This document shows positions 1 to 8,362 of a stretch of 64,000 nucleotides of DNA, one piece after another. Origin of the DNA: Sphingomonas phyllosphaerae (GTDB taxonomy: Bacteria; Pseudomonadota; Alphaproteobacteria; Sphingomonadales; Sphingomonadaceae); the NCBI RefSeq assembly GCF_029623345.1, contig NZ_JAPYKH010000004.1:124001-188000 (forward strand), written 5' to 3'. The number at the start of each line of letters is the position of its first letter. Position 1 is the first letter of the stretch. The notes under the pieces were generated by a model. The model worked only from the letters and a program-made list of their open reading frames with translations, searched no databases and had not been told where the DNA came from. The translations under genes and the position numbers were made by a program.

Positions 1-105
1 TAGGCCATCGGTCGCCGACCCGCTTCGGGTGGGGGCGCCGCGGGACGCCGGCGTGGGCCGGCACTCACCAGCAGGCGCCGGCGGTACCGGCGCGCAGAGG
101 ATTCG

Positions 106-666
106 ATGGCAGGCAGCGTCAACAAGGTCATTCTCGTCGGCAATCTCGGGCGCGACCCCGAGTCGCGCTCGTTCCAGAACGGCGGCAAGGTGGTGAACCT
201 CCGCATCGCCACGTCCGAATCGTGGAAGGACCGCAACACCGGCGAACGCAAGGAGAAGACCGAGTGGCACTCGGTGGCGATCTTCAACGAGGGGCTCGCC
301 AACGTCGCCGAGCGATTCCTGCGCAAGGGCAGCAAGGTCTACATCGAAGGCCAACTGCAGACGCGTAAGTGGCAGGACCAGCAGGGCAACGATAAATATT
401 CCACCGAGGTGGTGCTGCAAGGCTTCAACTCGGTGCTGACCATGCTGGACGGCCCGCAGGGTAGCGGCGGCGGCGGCGGCGGTGGCCGCGACGATTTCGG
501 CGGCGGTGACGACTTCGGCGGCGGCGGCGGCGGCGCACGCGGCGGGCCACGCGGCGGCGGCTCGGGCGGCGGTGCCGGCGCGGCCGGCGCGGCCGGCGGC
601 AGCCGCGGCGGTGGCAACTTCGGGGGCGGCTTCGCGGACGATCTCGACGACGACGTGCCGTTCTAA
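106..666 (+). CDS. ssb: Single-stranded DNA-binding protein
   Basis: Binds single-stranded DNA during replication, recombination and repair. The 186-residue product has the usual layout: an OB-fold over about residues 1-112 (opening [19 protein letters not shown]), a glycine-rich flexible linker over about 113-175, and the acidic C-terminal tip ending DDDVPF, which in this family recruits repair and replication partners. Length is close to E. coli SSB (178). The linker is extremely rich in glycine with several runs of GGC codons. It stands alone with no coupled gene within 390 bases downstream. The ATG at 106 is the only start that gives the canonical N-terminus. Identification is secure. Confidence 0.97.
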   Translation: MAGSVNKVILVGNLGRDPESRSFQNGGKVVNLRIATSESWKDRNTGERKEKTEWHSVAIFNEGLANVAERFLRKGSKVYIEGQLQTRKWQDQQGNDKYSTEVVLQGFNSVLTMLDGPQGSGGGGGGGRDDFGGGDDFGGGGGGARGGPRGGGSGGGAGAAGAAGGSRGGGNFGGGFADDLDDDVPF

Positions 667-754
667 GAAGAGATCGGCGACGAAGAACGCGCCCGCTCGA
701 GTGCTGATACCCGTGCGACGACGAGATCGGCGGGGACGAGCCTGACCGCAGGTT

Positions 755-780
755 CGTCTCGCCCGATCATCGGCGAGACG
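755..780. terminator. 9-bp inverted repeat downstream of ssb, possible terminator
   Basis: CGTCTCGCC at 755-763 pairs perfectly with GGCGAGACG at 772-780 around an 8-base loop. It lies 89 bases past the ssb stop. No T-run follows, so it is at best a U-tail-less terminator; it could also be a protein-binding palindrome. Confidence 0.35.
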
Positions 781-990
781 TCGATGCAGCCAGTGGGGCG
801 CTCGTGCTTTCCGGTCGATCTAGTCCGCGGCTGTCGGCACATGGTCGCTTGAAGGTGCAGCGACAGGCCGCCACGTCTGGGCCAGCCCACCGCGACCCCG
901 TTGCTCCCTTGCGCAGGACTCGGCCGTGCTCGACATCAGCGCGACCCTCGTCATGCCGAGGCTTGGACGGCCGGCGCTGATCGACCCGTC

Positions 991-1013
991 TACGTCCGAT
1001 GACGTATCACGTC
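991..1013. promoter_or_regulatory. TACGTC/GACGTA palindrome cluster upstream of hydroxylase gene
   Basis: TACGTC at 991-996 and GACGTA at 1001-1006 form a perfect 6-bp inverted repeat with a 4-base spacer, and a third ACGTC follows at 1009-1013. The site is 51-73 bases before the start codon at 1064, a normal place for an operator. Related motifs occur before the paralogous gene (17716-17731) and before the TonB-dependent receptor (21717-21756). No regulator has been identified. Confidence 0.3.
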
Positions 1014-1063
1014 CGCCCCGCTTTTTCGTCATTATTGCCGGAGGTTGACGGCACGAGGACGAG

Positions 1064-2044
1064 ATGCACGGGGTTCGAGTCGGCAAAAGGGTGATCGGCG
1101 CGCAGTCACCGGTAACGGTGGGATGGGAGAACATTCCCAAGGTGGAGGGCGGCCCGCTGCGCCTCTTCTTCTTCACCTGGTTCCAGCCGACGATGCTGCT
1201 CGCGCTGATCGCCCTTTGGTATTACGCGCCCAATTCGATCGCCAAGGCCTCCACCGCCGTCGGCATCGGGATCGGCTTCAAGATCCTGCTGCTCGGGCTC
1301 GAGTGGCTCGCCCCGCGGCACGAGAGCTGGCGGCTGACGTGGAAGGAGCTGACGGTCGATCTCTTCTACGTCAGCCTCGGCTATACCGTGCTGCGCCTGA
1401 TCGAGGGCTTCATCGGCAGCGACGCGGTGATCGAGGCGGTGCAGGATTCGTTCGACTGGCACAAGCTTGCCTGGTTCATCGGCCTGCCGCTGCTGCTGCA
1501 GGCGTTCATCATCTCGTTCGTGTTCGACTTTGGCCAATATTGGATGCACCGCGGCATGCACAATTGGTACCCGCTATGGGTAACGCACGCGCCGCACCAT
1601 TATATCACCCAGCTCAACGTCAATAAGGGCGCGGTCGGCAACCCGGTCGAACTCTTCCTCATCGGGCTGGGCATCGGCGGACTGTTCGACTTCCTGCCGC
1701 GGGCGGCGCTGCTCGCCGGCAGCCTCGGCCTGGCGGTCGGCACCTACCAGCATATCAACGTGCGCTTCAACTCGCCGCGCTGGTGGCGCTTCCTCTTCAA
1801 CACCACCGAGCACCACAGCGTCCACCACTCGCGTGACTATGAGGCGAGCCGAAGCAATTACGCCAGCACCTGGGTCGTCATCGACCGCCTGTTCGGCACC
1901 TGCGTCGACGGCGAGGCCGAGCTGCTCGGCATGGAGGGCGGCCGCCCGATGTCGATCCGCGAGACCATGGTCTATCCCTTCGCGGACGGCTGGCGCACGC
2001 TGAAGGAGCGGCTCGGCCGCCGCTCGGCGATTCCGGCGGAGTGA
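1064..2044 (+). CDS. Fatty acid hydroxylase / sterol desaturase family membrane protein
   Basis: Integral-membrane di-iron hydroxylase or desaturase of the fatty acid hydroxylase superfamily; the substrate (fatty acid, sterol-like, hopanoid or carotenoid) cannot be read from sequence. The 326-residue protein has the family's histidine clusters in order: HRGMH (162-166), HAPHH (175-179), H230 and HHSVHH (250-255). Hydrophobic segments lie at about 33-55, 64-80, 137-158 and 195-228. The ATG at 1064 follows a GAGGACGAG ribosome-binding sequence. A clear paralogue sits at 17807-18700; both share the GQYWMHR, THAPHH and KGAVGNP blocks. A small membrane protein follows after 34 bases and is probably cotranscribed. 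Confidence 0.85.
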   Translation: MHGVRVGKRVIGAQSPVTVGWENIPKVEGGPLRLFFFTWFQPTMLLALIALWYYAPNSIAKASTAVGIGIGFKILLLGLEWLAPRHESWRLTWKELTVDLFYVSLGYTVLRLIEGFIGSDAVIEAVQDSFDWHKLAWFIGLPLLLQAFIISFVFDFGQYWMHRGMHNWYPLWVTHAPHHYITQLNVNKGAVGNPVELFLIGLGIGGLFDFLPRAALLAGSLGLAVGTYQHINVRFNSPRWWRFLFNTTEHHSVHHSRDYEASRSNYASTWVVIDRLFGTCVDGEAELLGMEGGRPMSIRETMVYPFADGWRTLKERLGRRSAIPAE

Positions 2045-2078
2045 CGCTGCGCCCGCAGCCGCGATCAGAGGAACAGCG

Positions 2079-2690
2079 ATGAACCACCGCCTGGTACAAT
2101 GGATCTGGCACGTGAAGGGGAGCCTCGCGCTGCCTCCCGGCCAAACCAGCGACGAGGTCTTCGCCCGCCTCGACCCGCTGTTCCGCGAGACCGGCACGAC
2201 ACGCCAGCGCGACGGCAGCCGGCTCAGCTTCCGCAAGCGCGACCAGGCCGCGCAGGACCGCATGGCGGTGTTCGACGGCGGCGAGCTGCGGGTCGAGCGC
2301 GACGCCGAGGTGCCGGTGCTGCGCTACCATCTGACCAGCCGGGCGCTGCTGTTCTGCTTCCTTGCTCCGCTGCTGTTCCTCGGCGTCGCGCGGCTTACCG
2401 TGATGGTCGGCGAGTATAACAAGCCGACCCCCGCCGAGATCGCGGCCAAGGAGAAGCGCGAGGAGGCCAAGGCCAAGCTGCCGATGAGCCCGATCGACAA
2501 GTTCCTCGGCGCGCCCGCGCCCGAAAAGCCCAAGAAGAAGGACCCGAAGAGCAAAGACAACGACGACAAGCCGCGGCCGACCGCGGCCTATGTCTTCGCC
2601 GGCATCTTCGCGATGCTCTACCTGGTCGGGCGCGTCGGACAGGCGCGGCTCGTCAGACGACTCTTCGAGTCGCGGCTGTCCGCGCTCTAG
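2079..2690 (+). CDS. Hypothetical membrane protein
   Basis: A 203-residue protein of no recognised family. It has a soluble N-terminal part (about 1-85), a transmembrane segment at about 88-110, a lysine- and proline-rich charged loop at about 115-165 containing several KK and EK pairs, and a second transmembrane segment at about 168-190. Such a layout gives a two-helix membrane protein with a large charged loop. It begins 34 bases after the hydroxylase gene in the same direction, and codon use matches, so it is probably a real gene in the same transcript. No function is proposed. Confidence 0.65.
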   Translation: MNHRLVQWIWHVKGSLALPPGQTSDEVFARLDPLFRETGTTRQRDGSRLSFRKRDQAAQDRMAVFDGGELRVERDAEVPVLRYHLTSRALLFCFLAPLLFLGVARLTVMVGEYNKPTPAEIAAKEKREEAKAKLPMSPIDKFLGAPAPEKPKKKDPKSKDNDDKPRPTAAYVFAGIFAMLYLVGRVGQARLVRRLFESRLSAL

Positions 2691-2710
2691 CGCCTGGTTT
2701 GCCCTATTCG

Positions 2711-2802
2711 AAGCTTCAGCGTGCTCCGGCGAACGCCGGAGCCCAGGGCCACCCGCGTCACGGGGTGCGACTCTGGGCTACCGCGTGCGCGGGAGCACGC
2801 TT
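2711..2802. repeat. Intergenic nested palindrome, family 1 copy A
   Basis: The core GCTCCGGCGAACGCCGGAGC (2723-2742) is a perfect hairpin with 9-bp arms. It sits inside a larger imperfect palindrome: AGCGTGCTCC on the left is answered by GGGAGCACGCT on the right, and GCCCAG by CTGGGC. A similar nested arrangement with a related core occurs at 54597-54695. This looks like a REP- or MITE-like intergenic element. Confidence 0.6.
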
Positions 2803-2938
2803 CGGCGCGAATGGACCGACCTCGAGTCCGCGTCACGTCGCCCGGGGCGGGCGTCGGGCAGCTTCTTCGCCGTGTCCTCGTTGCACCCGACTAGCCCGCC
2901 CGTAAGATAAAGCCGAGCGGGCGGACGGGAGCGGGCTA

Positions 2939-3877
2939 TTGGTGGATCGTGGAGCGGTGCTCGACAAGCATTTCGCCAGCCGGGTCGATTGGAACCTGCT
3001 GCGCACCTTCGTCGAGATCGTCCGTGCCGGCGGCATCGGCGCCGCCGCGCGCAAGCTGCACAAGCAGCAGCCCAGCATCAGCGCGGCGCTCAAGCGGCTG
3101 GAGGAGCAGGTCGGCGTCCAGCTGCTCGAGCGTTCGCCGACGGGCATCAAGACCACTGCGGCGGGCAGCGCGCTGCTCGGCCTCTGCGAGGAGATGCTGG
3201 AGACCGCGCGCATGGTGCCGCACCAGGTCGCGCAGGCGACCCGGCGGGTCGAGGGCGCGGTGCGGATCCAGCTGATCTCCGCGGTCACCTCGCCCGAGTT
3301 CGACGAGTCGATCGCCAGCTTCCACCGCCGCAATCCGCACATCCACATCGAGCTGCGCGTGTCGCCGTGGCGCGCGGTGCTGGACGCGCTGGAGCAGGGC
3401 GAGGCCGAGATCGGCGTTGGCTATGACAGCAACGTGCGCGGCGGCCTGCTCTACGAGCCCCTCTTCGTGGAGCGGCAGCAGCTGTATTGCGCGCGCAGCC
3501 ATCCGCTGTTCGGCCATCGCGTCGAGCGGCTCGGCGAGCTCAAGGACGAGGGCTTCGTCCTGACCGGCGAGGACGAGCTGGACACCGTTACGCGGCTACG
3601 CCGCCGCTACCGGCTCGGCGCGCGCGCGACCGGCCGCGCCGAGGACATCAACGAGGCCAAGCGCCTGATCACGCTGGGTGTCGGGATCGGCTTCCTGCCG
3701 GTGATGGCGGCGCGGCAGGCAGTCGAGCAACGCCAGCTCTGGCCTTTGCTCCACCCCGACATGGAGCCCTTCTACGACATCTTCCTTCTCGCCCGCGCCG
3801 AGGGGACGCGCGACACCCCGACCCAGCTGTTCCTCGACGAGGTGCTGCGGCGACGCCGCGCGCAGCATCGCTCATAG
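2939..3877 (+). CDS. LysR-family transcriptional regulator
   Basis: DNA-binding regulator with an N-terminal winged helix-turn-helix (about residues 14-75, with RVDWNLLRTFVEIV and QPSISAALKRLEEQVG) and a C-terminal periplasmic-binding-protein-like effector domain (about 95-305), 312 residues in all, normal for the family. The start is a TTG at 2939 preceded by GGGAGCGG; GTG codons at 2942 and 2957 are alternatives. It lies 165 bases upstream of, and parallel to, the ABC importer and carboxylase operon, with a 15-bp dyad in between, so it may control that operon, but this is inference. The effector is unknown. Confidence 0.88.
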   Translation: MVDRGAVLDKHFASRVDWNLLRTFVEIVRAGGIGAAARKLHKQQPSISAALKRLEEQVGVQLLERSPTGIKTTAAGSALLGLCEEMLETARMVPHQVAQATRRVEGAVRIQLISAVTSPEFDESIASFHRRNPHIHIELRVSPWRAVLDALEQGEAEIGVGYDSNVRGGLLYEPLFVERQQLYCARSHPLFGHRVERLGELKDEGFVLTGEDELDTVTRLRRRYRLGARATGRAEDINEAKRLITLGVGIGFLPVMAARQAVEQRQLWPLLHPDMEPFYDIFLLARAEGTRDTPTQLFLDEVLRRRRAQHRS

Positions 3878-3884
3878 ATCTGAT

Positions 3885-3899
3885 TGATGGCTTACATCA
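3885..3899. promoter_or_regulatory. Candidate LysR-type operator before the guanidine/urea operon
   Basis: TGATGGCTTACATCA is a perfect 5-5-5 dyad (TGATG, five bases, CATCA), the size and shape of LysR-type boxes. It lies in the AT-richest part of the gap between the lysR gene and the substrate-binding protein gene. A second, looser dyad, TCATCA with TGATGA, follows at about 3897-3922. The binding protein is not established. Confidence 0.35.
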
Positions 3900-4042
3900 T
3901 CATTTTCGATCTTCATTGATGAGTAGCTCGCCGGCAACGTGCTCCTGACGATGCCGCCTTGGTCTCGCCGCCGCTTTTGGTCCCATTCTCCACGGGATCG
4001 GCGGGTCGGTGACGGCGGTAAGGCGATGACGGGGGTTCGCGG

Positions 4043-5140
4043 ATGGCAGCACGACGATGGTTCAGCAGCGTAGCGGCGGCCGCGCTGGCGCTGGCGCTGA
4101 CCGGTTGCGGCAGCGGGCCGGCAGGATCGGGCGGCGATGCGGCAGCGGCGGCGAAGAAGGACTTCACCATCGGCTGGTCGATCTACACCGGCTGGATGCC
4201 GTGGCCGTACGCGCAGCAGGCCGGCATCGTGAAGAAATGGGCCGACAAATACGGCATCAACATCCGCCTGGTGCAGGTCAACGACTACGTCGAGTCGGTG
4301 AACCAATATGCCGCGGGCAAGCTCGACGGCGTGGTCTCGACCACGATGGACGCGCTGACCATCCCGGCCGCCGGCGGCCGCGACACCACCGTGCTGCTGA
4401 TCGGCGACTATTCGGACGGCAACGACGGCGTCGTGCTCAAGAACGCGCGCTCGATGGCCGACATCAAGGGCCGCTCGGTCAAGCTGGTCGAGCTGTCGGT
4501 GTCGCACTTCCTGCTCGCCCGCGGGCTCGAGCAGAGCGGGATGACGCTCGCCGACGTGAAGACGGTGAACACGGGCGACGCCGACATCGTCGGCGCCTTC
4601 GCCGCGCCGAGCGTCGACGCGGTCGCCACCTGGAACCCGCAGCTCGCCACGATCCGCGCGACCAAGGGCGCCACCGAGGTGTTCGACAGCTCCAAGATCC
4701 CCAACGAGATCCTCGACACGCTCAACGTCAGCACCGAGACGCTGCGCGCCAACCCGAACCTGGGCAAGGCACTGGCCGGCATCTGGTACGAGACGACGGC
4801 GATCATGACCCGCGACGACGCGGCGGGCCGCGCCGCGCGCGCGGCGATGGCCAAGGCCGCCGGCACCACGCCGCAGAGCTTCGACGACCAGCTCAAGACG
4901 ACGCATCTCTACGCGCGCGCGCAGGACGCCGCGGCCTATGCCGCCAATCCTGACCTCGTCACCGTGACCGACCGCGTGCGCCAGTTCAGCTTCGCGCACG
5001 GGCTGTTCGGTCCGAGCGCGAAGTCCGTGGACGCGATCGGCATCAGCTTCGCCGGGGGCAAGTCGCTCGGTGATCCGAAGAACGTGAAGCTGCGCTTCGA
5101 CCCCAGCTACATGAAGATGGCGGCGGACGGGAAGCTGTAG
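4043..5140 (+). CDS. ABC importer substrate-binding lipoprotein (urea/guanidine carboxylase-associated)
   Basis: Predicted membrane-anchored binding protein delivering substrate to the permease/ATPase encoded downstream. The 365-residue product starts with a lipoprotein signal peptide whose lipobox is LTGC with Cys22, followed by an NMT1/SsuA/TauA-like fold beginning FTIGWSIYTGWMPW. Proteins of this type are found in carboxylase operons with DUF1989 genes, where they were annotated as urea transport; because of the gene content here, guanidine is the more likely ligand. It is the first gene of the operon, but 172 bases containing a hairpin separate it from the permease gene. Ligand assignment is inference. 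Confidence 0.85.
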   Translation: MAARRWFSSVAAAALALALTGCGSGPAGSGGDAAAAAKKDFTIGWSIYTGWMPWPYAQQAGIVKKWADKYGINIRLVQVNDYVESVNQYAAGKLDGVVSTTMDALTIPAAGGRDTTVLLIGDYSDGNDGVVLKNARSMADIKGRSVKLVELSVSHFLLARGLEQSGMTLADVKTVNTGDADIVGAFAAPSVDAVATWNPQLATIRATKGATEVFDSSKIPNEILDTLNVSTETLRANPNLGKALAGIWYETTAIMTRDDAAGRAARAAMAKAAGTTPQSFDDQLKTTHLYARAQDAAAYAANPDLVTVTDRVRQFSFAHGLFGPSAKSVDAIGISFAGGKSLGDPKNVKLRFDPSYMKMAADGKL

Positions 5141-5203
5141 CCGCGCAGGCGGACGATCGAGCGACGGGCGCCGCACCGGCAGGTCGCGGCGATCGAGCAA
5201 CCA

Positions 5204-5224
5204 TGCCCGCTAACAGCGCGGGCA
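5204..5224 (+). terminator. Hairpin between binding-protein and permease genes
   Basis: TGCCCGC (5204-5210) and GCGGGCA (5218-5224) form a perfect 7-bp stem with a 7-base loop. No T-run follows. In importer operons such hairpins often protect the upstream binding-protein mRNA or partly terminate transcription, giving more binding protein than permease; that role here is inferred. Confidence 0.4.
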
Positions 5225-5312
5225 ATGTCGGGAACGAGATGAGCGAGCGAGGCGAACACAGCGACGGATCAGGGCTCGAGCGGCAGACCACCGCGCCGAG
5301 GGCGGGCTGCGC

Positions 5313-6131
5313 GTGACCCGGCTCGTCGATCTGCGCCCGCGCCGCGGCGCCCGCCTGTTGCTCGGGGCGCTGCCGATCGTGGCGCTGCTGCTCGTTTACC
5401 TGGTCGCCTCGCAGGCGCGCCATGCCGCCAATCCCGCCGACAAGCTGCTGCCGACCTTCTCCGCCATGGCGGAGGCGATCCACGCGTTCAGCACCGATCG
5501 CGACCCCGCCAGCGACCGCATAGTGGTCGTCGCCGACACGCTGGCGAGCCTGTACCGGCTCGGCCTCGGGCTCGCCATCGCCACCGGCAGCGCGTTGGTG
5601 CTGGGGCTGCTGCTCGGCGTCGTGCCGCTCGCCCGCGCGCTGCTCGGCCCGGTGATCGCGATCATCGCGGTGATCCCGCCGGTGGCGGTGCTGCCGATCC
5701 TGTTCATCGTGCTGGGGCTCGACGAAGCGTCGAAGATCGCGCTGATCGCGATCGGCGTCGCCCCCTTCATGACGCGCGACCTCACCGGCTTCGTCACGGG
5801 GCTGCCGGCGGAACAGATCGCCAAGGCGCAGACGCTCGGCGCCAACAGCTGGCAGCTCGCGCTGCGCGTGGCGTTGCCGCAACTGATGCCGCGGCTGATC
5901 GAGGCGCTGCGGCTGTCGCTCGGGCCGGCGTGGGTGTTCCTGATCGCGGCCGAGGCGGTCGCCGCCGACGTCGGGCTCGGCTACCGCATCTTCCTGGTCC
6001 GGCGCTATTTCGCGATGGACATCATCCTTCCTTATGTCTCCTGGATCTCGCTGCTCGCGATCGCCGCGGACGCGCTGCTGCTGCTCGTGAGCCGCCGCGC
6101 CTTTCCCTGGGCGCACGGGGGCGGCCGATGA
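5313..6131 (+). CDS. ABC importer permease (urea/guanidine carboxylase-associated)
   Basis: Inner-membrane subunit of the importer, 272 residues with about six hydrophobic segments (near 17-33, 82-105, 112-134, 142-152, 203-220 and 238-260). The cytoplasmic EAA-type loop that docks on the ATPase is visible at about 167-190 (EQIAKAQTLGANSWQ followed by ALPQLMP). The family is that of SsuC/TauC-like permeases. The start is a GTG at 5313. Its TGA overlaps the ATG of the ATPase gene (ATGA at 6128-6131), so the two are translationally coupled. It probably forms a homodimer. The substrate is inferred from the operon. Confidence 0.88.
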   Translation: MTRLVDLRPRRGARLLLGALPIVALLLVYLVASQARHAANPADKLLPTFSAMAEAIHAFSTDRDPASDRIVVVADTLASLYRLGLGLAIATGSALVLGLLLGVVPLARALLGPVIAIIAVIPPVAVLPILFIVLGLDEASKIALIAIGVAPFMTRDLTGFVTGLPAEQIAKAQTLGANSWQLALRVALPQLMPRLIEALRLSLGPAWVFLIAAEAVAADVGLGYRIFLVRRYFAMDIILPYVSWISLLAIAADALLLLVSRRAFPWAHGGGR

Positions 6132-6919
6132 GCGCGCTGGTCGAGCTCCGCAACGTCTGGGTCGAATATGGCGACAAGATCGTGCTCGAGCGCGTCTCGC
6201 TCCAGCTCGTCGAGGGTGGCTTCGTCGCGGTGGTCGGCCCCTCGGGCGCGGGCAAGAGTACGTTCCTGCGCCTGATCCTCGGCCAGGAGGCGCCGACGCG
6301 CGGGCAGGTGCTGCTCGGCGGCACCCCGATGCGCGCCGAGTGCGGGCCGGACCGCGGCGTGGTGTTCCAGCGCTACTCGGTGTTCCCGCACCTCACCGCG
6401 CTGCAGAACGTGCTGTTCGGGATCGAGTGCGCCGGCGCGCCGCTGACCGCTCGGCTGTTCGGCGCGCGCCGCCGCGCCGCGCGCGACACCGCCGCCGCGA
6501 TGCTCGCCGCGGTCGGGCTCGAGCACAGCCTGCACGTCTATCCCGCGCAGATGTCGGGCGGGATGCAGCAGCGGCTGGCGATCGCGCAGGCGCTGGTCAA
6601 GCACCCGCGCGTGCTGCTGCTCGACGAGCCGTTCGGCGCGCTCGATCCCGGCATCCGACTCGACATGCACGCGCTGATCACGCGGCTGTGGCAGGAGCAC
6701 GGGCTGACCATCCTGATGGTCACGCACGACATCGGCGAGGCGTTCAAGCTCGGCACGCGCGTGCTCGCCTTCGACAAGCGCCGCCACGACCCGCACGCGC
6801 CGCACCGCTACGGCGCCACCGTCACCTACGACCTGTCGCTCGACCGCAAGACCCTGCCGCCGCCGGCGCTGGTCGAGGCGCTCGGCGGCGACGACCTTCC
6901 GCAGAGAGACTTGGCATGA
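6128..6919 (+). CDS. ABC importer ATP-binding protein (urea/guanidine carboxylase-associated)
   Basis: ATPase subunit of the importer, 263 residues. Walker A is GPSGAGKST (37-45), the ABC signature MSGGMQQR (142-149), Walker B VLLLDEP (162-168), the D-loop ALD follows at 171-173, and the switch histidine is in MVTHD near 199. It resembles SsuB/TauB/nitrate-type ATPases. The ATG at 6128 overlaps the permease stop, and its own TGA (6917-6919) overlaps the ATG of the next gene, so the reading frames are chained. The open frame extends far upstream of 6128 but that part is the other frame of the permease gene. Confidence 0.92.
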   Translation: MSALVELRNVWVEYGDKIVLERVSLQLVEGGFVAVVGPSGAGKSTFLRLILGQEAPTRGQVLLGGTPMRAECGPDRGVVFQRYSVFPHLTALQNVLFGIECAGAPLTARLFGARRRAARDTAAAMLAAVGLEHSLHVYPAQMSGGMQQRLAIAQALVKHPRVLLLDEPFGALDPGIRLDMHALITRLWQEHGLTILMVTHDIGEAFKLGTRVLAFDKRRHDPHAPHRYGATVTYDLSLDRKTLPPPALVEALGGDDLPQRDLA

Positions 6920-7725
6920 CGACCAGCACCGCCGATCCCGCCGGCGCCCGCGACCACGCCCGCGCCATGGCCGGCACCCGCGTAGAGGCCATGCCCACGC
7001 TCCCCGCCGCAGCTGATGACGCACCCGCGGGCGTGGTGTGGGAAGAGACGATCGCACCCGGCGGCTATGCGGCGCGGCGACTGGCGCGCGGCACGCGGCT
7101 GCGGCTGGTCGACGTCGCCGGCGACGCCTGCGCCGCGATGCTGCTGTTCAACGCCGACATGCCGACCGAGCGGCTCAACGTCGCCGACACGCTGAAGGTG
7201 CAGTGGAACGGCTATCTCGGCGCGGGACGGCTGCTGCTCTCCGACATGGGGCGCGTCATGATGACGATCCTGGAGGACGGGGCGGGCACGCACGACGCCT
7301 TCTGCGGCGCCTCCACCGCCGCCTCCAACGCGCGCGCTTATGGTGACGGCGCCAATTACGGGCCGCATCCGAACGCGCGCGACCGCTTCATGCTCGCGGT
7401 CGCCAAGCACGGCCTGGGCCGTAAGGACGTCCACCCCTGTGTCACCTGGTTCAAGGGCGTCCGCGTCGCGGCGGACGGCGCGACCGAGCCGCAGGTCGGG
7501 CCATTCGCGCCCGGGCGCACGCTGCTGCTGCGCGCCGAGATGGAGGTGATCGTCGTCCTCGCCAACTGCCCGCACGTGCTCGACCCCCGCCCCGACTACA
7601 CCGTCACGCCGCTGCGCGCGACCGCGTGGCGCGGCGCGCCCGCCGCCGCGGACGATTCGATCCGCGTGGCGACGCCCGAGGGCGAGCGCGCCTTTCTCAA
7701 CACCGACGATCTCTATGCGCGCTGA
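6916..7725 (+). CDS. DUF1989 protein, probable carboxyguanidine deiminase subunit (larger)
   Basis: One of the paired DUF1989 proteins long annotated as urea amidolyase-associated proteins (UAAP1/UAAP2) and later shown, in guanidine-degrading operons, to form carboxyguanidine deiminase CgdAB, which turns carboxyguanidine into allophanate and ammonia. This 269-residue member has a non-conserved N-terminal extension of about 30 residues, then the conserved body with AFCGASTAASN (around 130-140), a Tyr/Asn/His patch with YGPHPNARDRF, and a terminal EVIVVLANCPH block. The ATG at 6916 overlaps the ATPase stop. Which of CgdA or CgdB it matches cannot be settled by eye. Confidence 0.82.
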   Translation: MTTSTADPAGARDHARAMAGTRVEAMPTLPAAADDAPAGVVWEETIAPGGYAARRLARGTRLRLVDVAGDACAAMLLFNADMPTERLNVADTLKVQWNGYLGAGRLLLSDMGRVMMTILEDGAGTHDAFCGASTAASNARAYGDGANYGPHPNARDRFMLAVAKHGLGRKDVHPCVTWFKGVRVAADGATEPQVGPFAPGRTLLLRAEMEVIVVLANCPHVLDPRPDYTVTPLRATAWRGAPAAADDSIRVATPEGERAFLNTDDLYAR

Positions 7726-7735
7726 AGGGAGCGAC

Positions 7736-8362
7736 ATGAGCCTTGACCTTCCCCTCCCCGGCACGCTCCGCCACGACGAGGTGGTGCCCGCGCGCGCGCC
7801 GTGGATGCACCGCGTCCATGCCGGCGAGACGCTGCGTATCATCGACCTCGAGGGCAATCAGGCGGTCGACTTCCTGATGTACGCCGCGGACGATGACGCC
7901 GAGCGCTACAGCGCGCAGGATACGATCGCGGCGCAGCGCAACATCTTCCTGCGCGAGGGCGCGGTGCTGCTGTCCAACGAGGGGCGCGCGATGATGACGA
8001 TCACCGCCACCAGCGTCGCCTATCACGACACGATCGGCGGCGCCTGCTCGTGCGAGTCGAACACGCTGCGCTACGGCCACCACACCAAGGCGCAGCACAG
8101 CTGCGTCGACAATTTCCTCGACGCCAACACCCGCGCGGGCCGCGGCAAGCGCGACATGGTGTCGAACATCAACTTCTTCATGAACGTGCCGGTCGAGGCC
8201 GACGGGACCCTCGGGATCGTCGACGGCATCTCCGCGCCGGGGCTCACGGTGGAGCTGCGCGCCGAGATGGACGTGATCGTCGTCGTCTCCAACTGCCCGC
8301 AGATCAACAATCCCTGCAACGGCTTCAATCCCACGCCCGTGCGCATGCAGGTGATCGGCTGA
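7736..8362 (+). CDS. DUF1989 protein, probable carboxyguanidine deiminase subunit (smaller)
   Basis: Second DUF1989 family member, 208 residues, sharing with its partner the central LLS(D/N)xGRxMMTI block, a cysteine-bearing CGA/CSCES region (here TIGGACSCESNTLRYG), and the closing DVIVVVSNCPQ. The pair is expected to form a heteromeric deiminase acting between the carboxylase and allophanate hydrolase. The ATG at 7736 is chosen because AAGGGAG lies just before it; an in-frame ATG at 7715 is inside the previous gene. The stop TGA at 8360-8362 overlaps the carboxylase ATG (TGATG). Enzyme role is from family knowledge plus context. Confidence 0.83.
   Translation: MSLDLPLPGTLRHDEVVPARAPWMHRVHAGETLRIIDLEGNQAVDFLMYAADDDAERYSAQDTIAAQRNIFLREGAVLLSNEGRAMMTITATSVAYHDTIGGACSCESNTLRYGHHTKAQHSCVDNFLDANTRAGRGKRDMVSNINFFMNVPVEADGTLGIVDGISAPGLTVELRAEMDVIVVVSNCPQINNPCNGFNPTPVRMQVIG

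Larger units (their letters stand above)
667..1063. other. Gene-free stretch after ssb
   Basis: About 400 bases without a credible gene on either strand; the open frames here lack family resemblance and normal composition. It holds a 9-bp perfect inverted repeat (755-780) and a cluster of TACGTC/GACGTA motifs (991-1013) just upstream of the hydroxylase gene, both listed separately. A short T-rich patch (CTTTTTCGTCATTATT) at about 1021-1036 may belong to the promoter of the gene at 1064. Nothing else is seen. Confidence 0.5.

Noticed and set aside
1..105. End of a gene before ssb
   Set aside because: No frame with gene-like composition or family resemblance; it looks like the ssb leader with GC-rich inverted repeats.
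3878..4042. Guanidine-I or guanidine-II riboswitch in the leader of the importer operon
   Set aside because: The conserved ykkC segments are not present, and isolated ACGG/ACGA tetramers are not flanked by convincing paired stems.
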